Shown here: in pieces, positions 62,231-64,000 of the stretch
How the letters are laid out: the number at the start of each line of letters is the position of its first letter
Numbering within the stretch: position 1 is the stretch's first letter
DNA from: Gillisia lutea
Lineage (GTDB): Bacteria > Bacteroidota > Bacteroidia > Flavobacteriales > Flavobacteriaceae
Direction of reading: 5' to 3'
Assembly (NCBI RefSeq): GCF_021568705.1
Contig: NZ_JAKGTH010000006.1
Coordinates: 682,001-746,000 of the forward strand
Length of the DNA stretch: 64,000 nt
Made by a program: the position numbers and the translations under genes
The notes under the pieces: model-generated
Seen by the model: only the letters and a program-made list of their open reading frames with translations
What the model was told of the DNA's origin: nothing
Databases searched by the model: none

Positions 62231-63994
62231 ATGAATTTAAGAATATTCATACTCAGCATTTTTTTAATGGTCTCCAACCTAGCAATGGCACAGGTTAAAT
62301 TTGAGGCACAGGTAAGTAAAAAGAAGCTGGGAGTTAATGAAAGGCTTCGGGTAGATTTTGAAATGAATCAGGACGGAGACGATTTCAAAGCCCCGTCTTT
62401 CAACGGGTTTACCGTGGTTGGTGGTCCTAACCAGGCGGTAAGTAACAGCTGGATCAATGGAAAGCGTACTTATTCTAAAACCTATAGTTACTTCCTAGCT
62501 CCTACGGCTCGCGGAAAATTCACCATAGGTCAGGCAGAGATCACTATTGATGATGCTGTCTATAAAACGTCCCCTATTCAAGTTGAGGTTACCGCAGCAG
62601 TAGATACTCCTAAAGACGGAAATAATTCTGATTTTGTTGCTTCTGAAAATCTGCATCTGGTGGCTGAGATTTCTAATGCCACCCCGTATTTGAATCAGGC
62701 AATTACAGTCGTATATAAACTTTGGGTGAGTCCCAGGGTAAGCGTGAGCAATTGGAGGGAACTTGACAGTCCGGTTTATAGCGATTTCTGGAGTCAGAAC
62801 ATAGATATCAGGCAATTGAAGATAGAAACAGGAGAATATGAGGGGGAGCCTTATCGCTATGTTATTTTGAGAAAGACGATACTCTATCCTCAAAAAACAG
62901 GGAAATTAGAAATAGAACCTTTAACCCTTTCGGTAGCGGTAGATGTGCCTAGTGATAGAAGAGATATCTTTGGTGGAAGGCTGTATACCACCATAGATAA
63001 AACAGTGGCGGCAGGGAAAAGAACCATCGACGTAAAGCCTTTGCCACAAGCTGGAAAACCTTCGGACTTTACCGGTGCAGTAGGGAAGTTTGATTTTAAA
63101 GTAACTGCCGATAAAACAAAACTTGCGGCTACGGAATCGATGAATTTAAAAGTACAGATGAGCGGAAAAGGAAATTTGAAACTCTTTGAATTACCTTCTT
63201 TAGAAGTCCCTGCCTCTTTAGAGAAATATGAGCCTGAACGTATAGAGAATGTGCGTACAGACCTAAATGGAACTCAAGGGAGTCTAACAGATAGCTATAC
63301 CATTGTGCCAGGTCAAAAAGGGAGATTTCCAATTCCTGCAATGTCTTTTTCTTACTTCGACCTGGAAAGCAATTCCTATAAAACAATTACTTCCAAGGAA
63401 ATCCTTCTCGATGTGGATAAAGCTCCTACTGGGGCAGCTTATAGCTCCCAAAATGGCACTGGAGTTACTAAGCAAGCAGTGGGCACAGCTAAAAGTCAGT
63501 TTGAGTATATTAAGCTGGATGCTAATTTAAAAGATATCAATTCAGGGCCATTCTTTGGGTCTTGGATGTTCTGGATATTGCTTTCGTTACCGTTCGCAAT
63601 GGTTATACTGGGAATTCTATTTGGTAAAAAACGTGCAGCAATGGCTGGCGATGTTTCTGGAAACAGGATTAAAAAGGCTGATAAGTTGGCTAGGAAATAT
63701 CTTTCAGAAGCCAAGCGAAGTCTAGGAGATCAAAAAGCTTTTTACATAGCCTTAGAGCGTGCATTGCACAACTATCTAAAAGCTAAATTACATCTTTCTA
63801 CCAGTGAGATGAGCAAAGACAGAATAAAAACGTTGTTAGCTGAAAGAACTGTGGATGGCGCAACCATTACCGATTTTATGGGGCTTTTAGAAAGTTGTGA
63901 ATTTGCAAGATATACTCCATCTTCTAATGTGGCAATGCAGCAGGATTATGAGAGAGCAGCTCGTATAATTTCAGCCTTGGATAAACAGATATAA
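62231..63994 (+). CDS. batD: BatD family oxygen-tolerance protein
   Basis: A 587-residue protein. Signal peptide (IFILSIFLMVSNLAMAQ), then large strand-rich periplasmic domains (VKFEAQVSKKKLGVNERLRVD, NQAVSNSWINGKRTYSKTYSYF) up to about residue 430, one membrane helix (FWILLSLPFAMVILGILFG) near residue 450, and a C-terminal cytosolic helical domain (ADKLARKYLSEAKRSLGDQKA). Matches BatD. The next gene begins 1 bp after its stop. Confidence 0.93.
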   Translation: MNLRIFILSIFLMVSNLAMAQVKFEAQVSKKKLGVNERLRVDFEMNQDGDDFKAPSFNGFTVVGGPNQAVSNSWINGKRTYSKTYSYFLAPTARGKFTIGQAEITIDDAVYKTSPIQVEVTAAVDTPKDGNNSDFVASENLHLVAEISNATPYLNQAITVVYKLWVSPRVSVSNWRELDSPVYSDFWSQNIDIRQLKIETGEYEGEPYRYVILRKTILYPQKTGKLEIEPLTLSVAVDVPSDRRDIFGGRLYTTIDKTVAAGKRTIDVKPLPQAGKPSDFTGAVGKFDFKVTADKTKLAATESMNLKVQMSGKGNLKLFELPSLEVPASLEKYEPERIENVRTDLNGTQGSLTDSYTIVPGQKGRFPIPAMSFSYFDLESNSYKTITSKEILLDVDKAPTGAAYSSQNGTGVTKQAVGTAKSQFEYIKLDANLKDINSGPFFGSWMFWILLSLPFAMVILGILFGKKRAAMAGDVSGNRIKKADKLARKYLSEAKRSLGDQKAFYIALERALHNYLKAKLHLSTSEMSKDRIKTLLAERTVDGATITDFMGLLESCEFARYTPSSNVAMQQDYERAARIISALDKQI

Positions 63995-63995
63995 C

Positions 63996-64000
63996 ATGAA
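63996..64000 (+). CDS. Start of the next gene, cut by the window edge
   Basis: Only ATGAA is visible, 1 bp after the batD stop. The bat cluster often continues with batE here, but nothing in five bases shows what this is. Confidence 0.3.

Noticed and set aside
1-64000. Mobile element, prophage, CRISPR array or defence island
   Set aside because: No transposase, integrase, phage gene, direct-repeat array or restriction gene was seen; gene content is core and evenly AT-rich.

Overview
The window is an AT-rich stretch of a Bacteroidota chromosome, most likely from a marine Flavobacteriaceae of the Gramella/Christiangramia-Zunongwangia type. Support comes from gldH (gliding lipoprotein), a PorW/SprE-type type IX secretion lipoprotein, many families largely confined to Bacteroidota (DUF4837, DUF6909, DUF6341, DUF6427, DUF4254, DUF5687, DUF6168, DUF4292, HU-CCDC81/SPOR), a complete bat (Bacteroides aerotolerance) cluster, and repeated TAnnTTTG -7 promoter elements in front of genes. 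The genus is inferred from general resemblance, not from a search. No tRNA, rRNA, insertion sequence, integrase or CRISPR array was seen. This is core genome with tight operons, several overlapping convergent gene ends and clear Rho-independent terminators.

Layout. 1-8.0 kb: end of pgk, a MltD-like transglycosylase, a DUF4837 lipoprotein, tatA (opposite strand), an M23 peptidase, a GH3-family protein and DUF6909. 8.0-16.1 kb: surface polysaccharide genes (rfbC, rfbD, GT2, a CapK/PaaK-like adenylating enzyme, DUF4254, a GT9 heptosyltransferase) around purD and two small membrane-protein genes. 16.1-22.1 kb: a ferredoxin reductase, a DUF5687/ABC pair and the SprE/PorW lipoprotein. 22.1-28.4 kb: bactofilin, AtpZ, DUF6168 and the ATP synthase genes atpBEFHAG, without atpD and atpC. 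28.4-35.4 kb: a lipoprotein, Wzx-type flippase, dut, a nucleotidyltransferase, then TPR protein - DUF4292 (LolB-like) - EnvC. 35.4-43.4 kb: thioesterase, HU/SPOR protein, dprA, trpS, PlsC acyltransferase, an ECF sigma cassette and recA. 43.4-50.4 kb: a highly structured 371-bp non-coding region, trhO, ricT-gldH-PBP1A, scoAB. 50.5-54.3 kb: minus-strand acyl-ACP desaturase, phosphoesterase, AlbA-domain protein and a short-chain dehydrogenase. 54.5-64 kb: a DUF4382 lipoprotein and the moxR-DUF58-batX-batA-batB-batC-batD operon, running off the right edge.

Much of the window serves the envelope: peptidoglycan (MltD, M23, EnvC, PBP1A, SPOR), lipoprotein handling (DUF4292), surface glycans, and T9SS/gliding (SprE, GldH) with the ATP synthase. 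The less ordinary signals are a candidate structured RNA between recA and trhO, a long perfect stem-loop between atpE and atpF and another between atpA and atpG, nucleoside-phosphorylase-like motifs in the DUF6909 protein, a sigma factor followed by a protein with an inner-membrane helix and a C-terminal beta-barrel-like domain, and two promoters placed as for leaderless mRNAs. I found no convincing wholly new multi-gene system.
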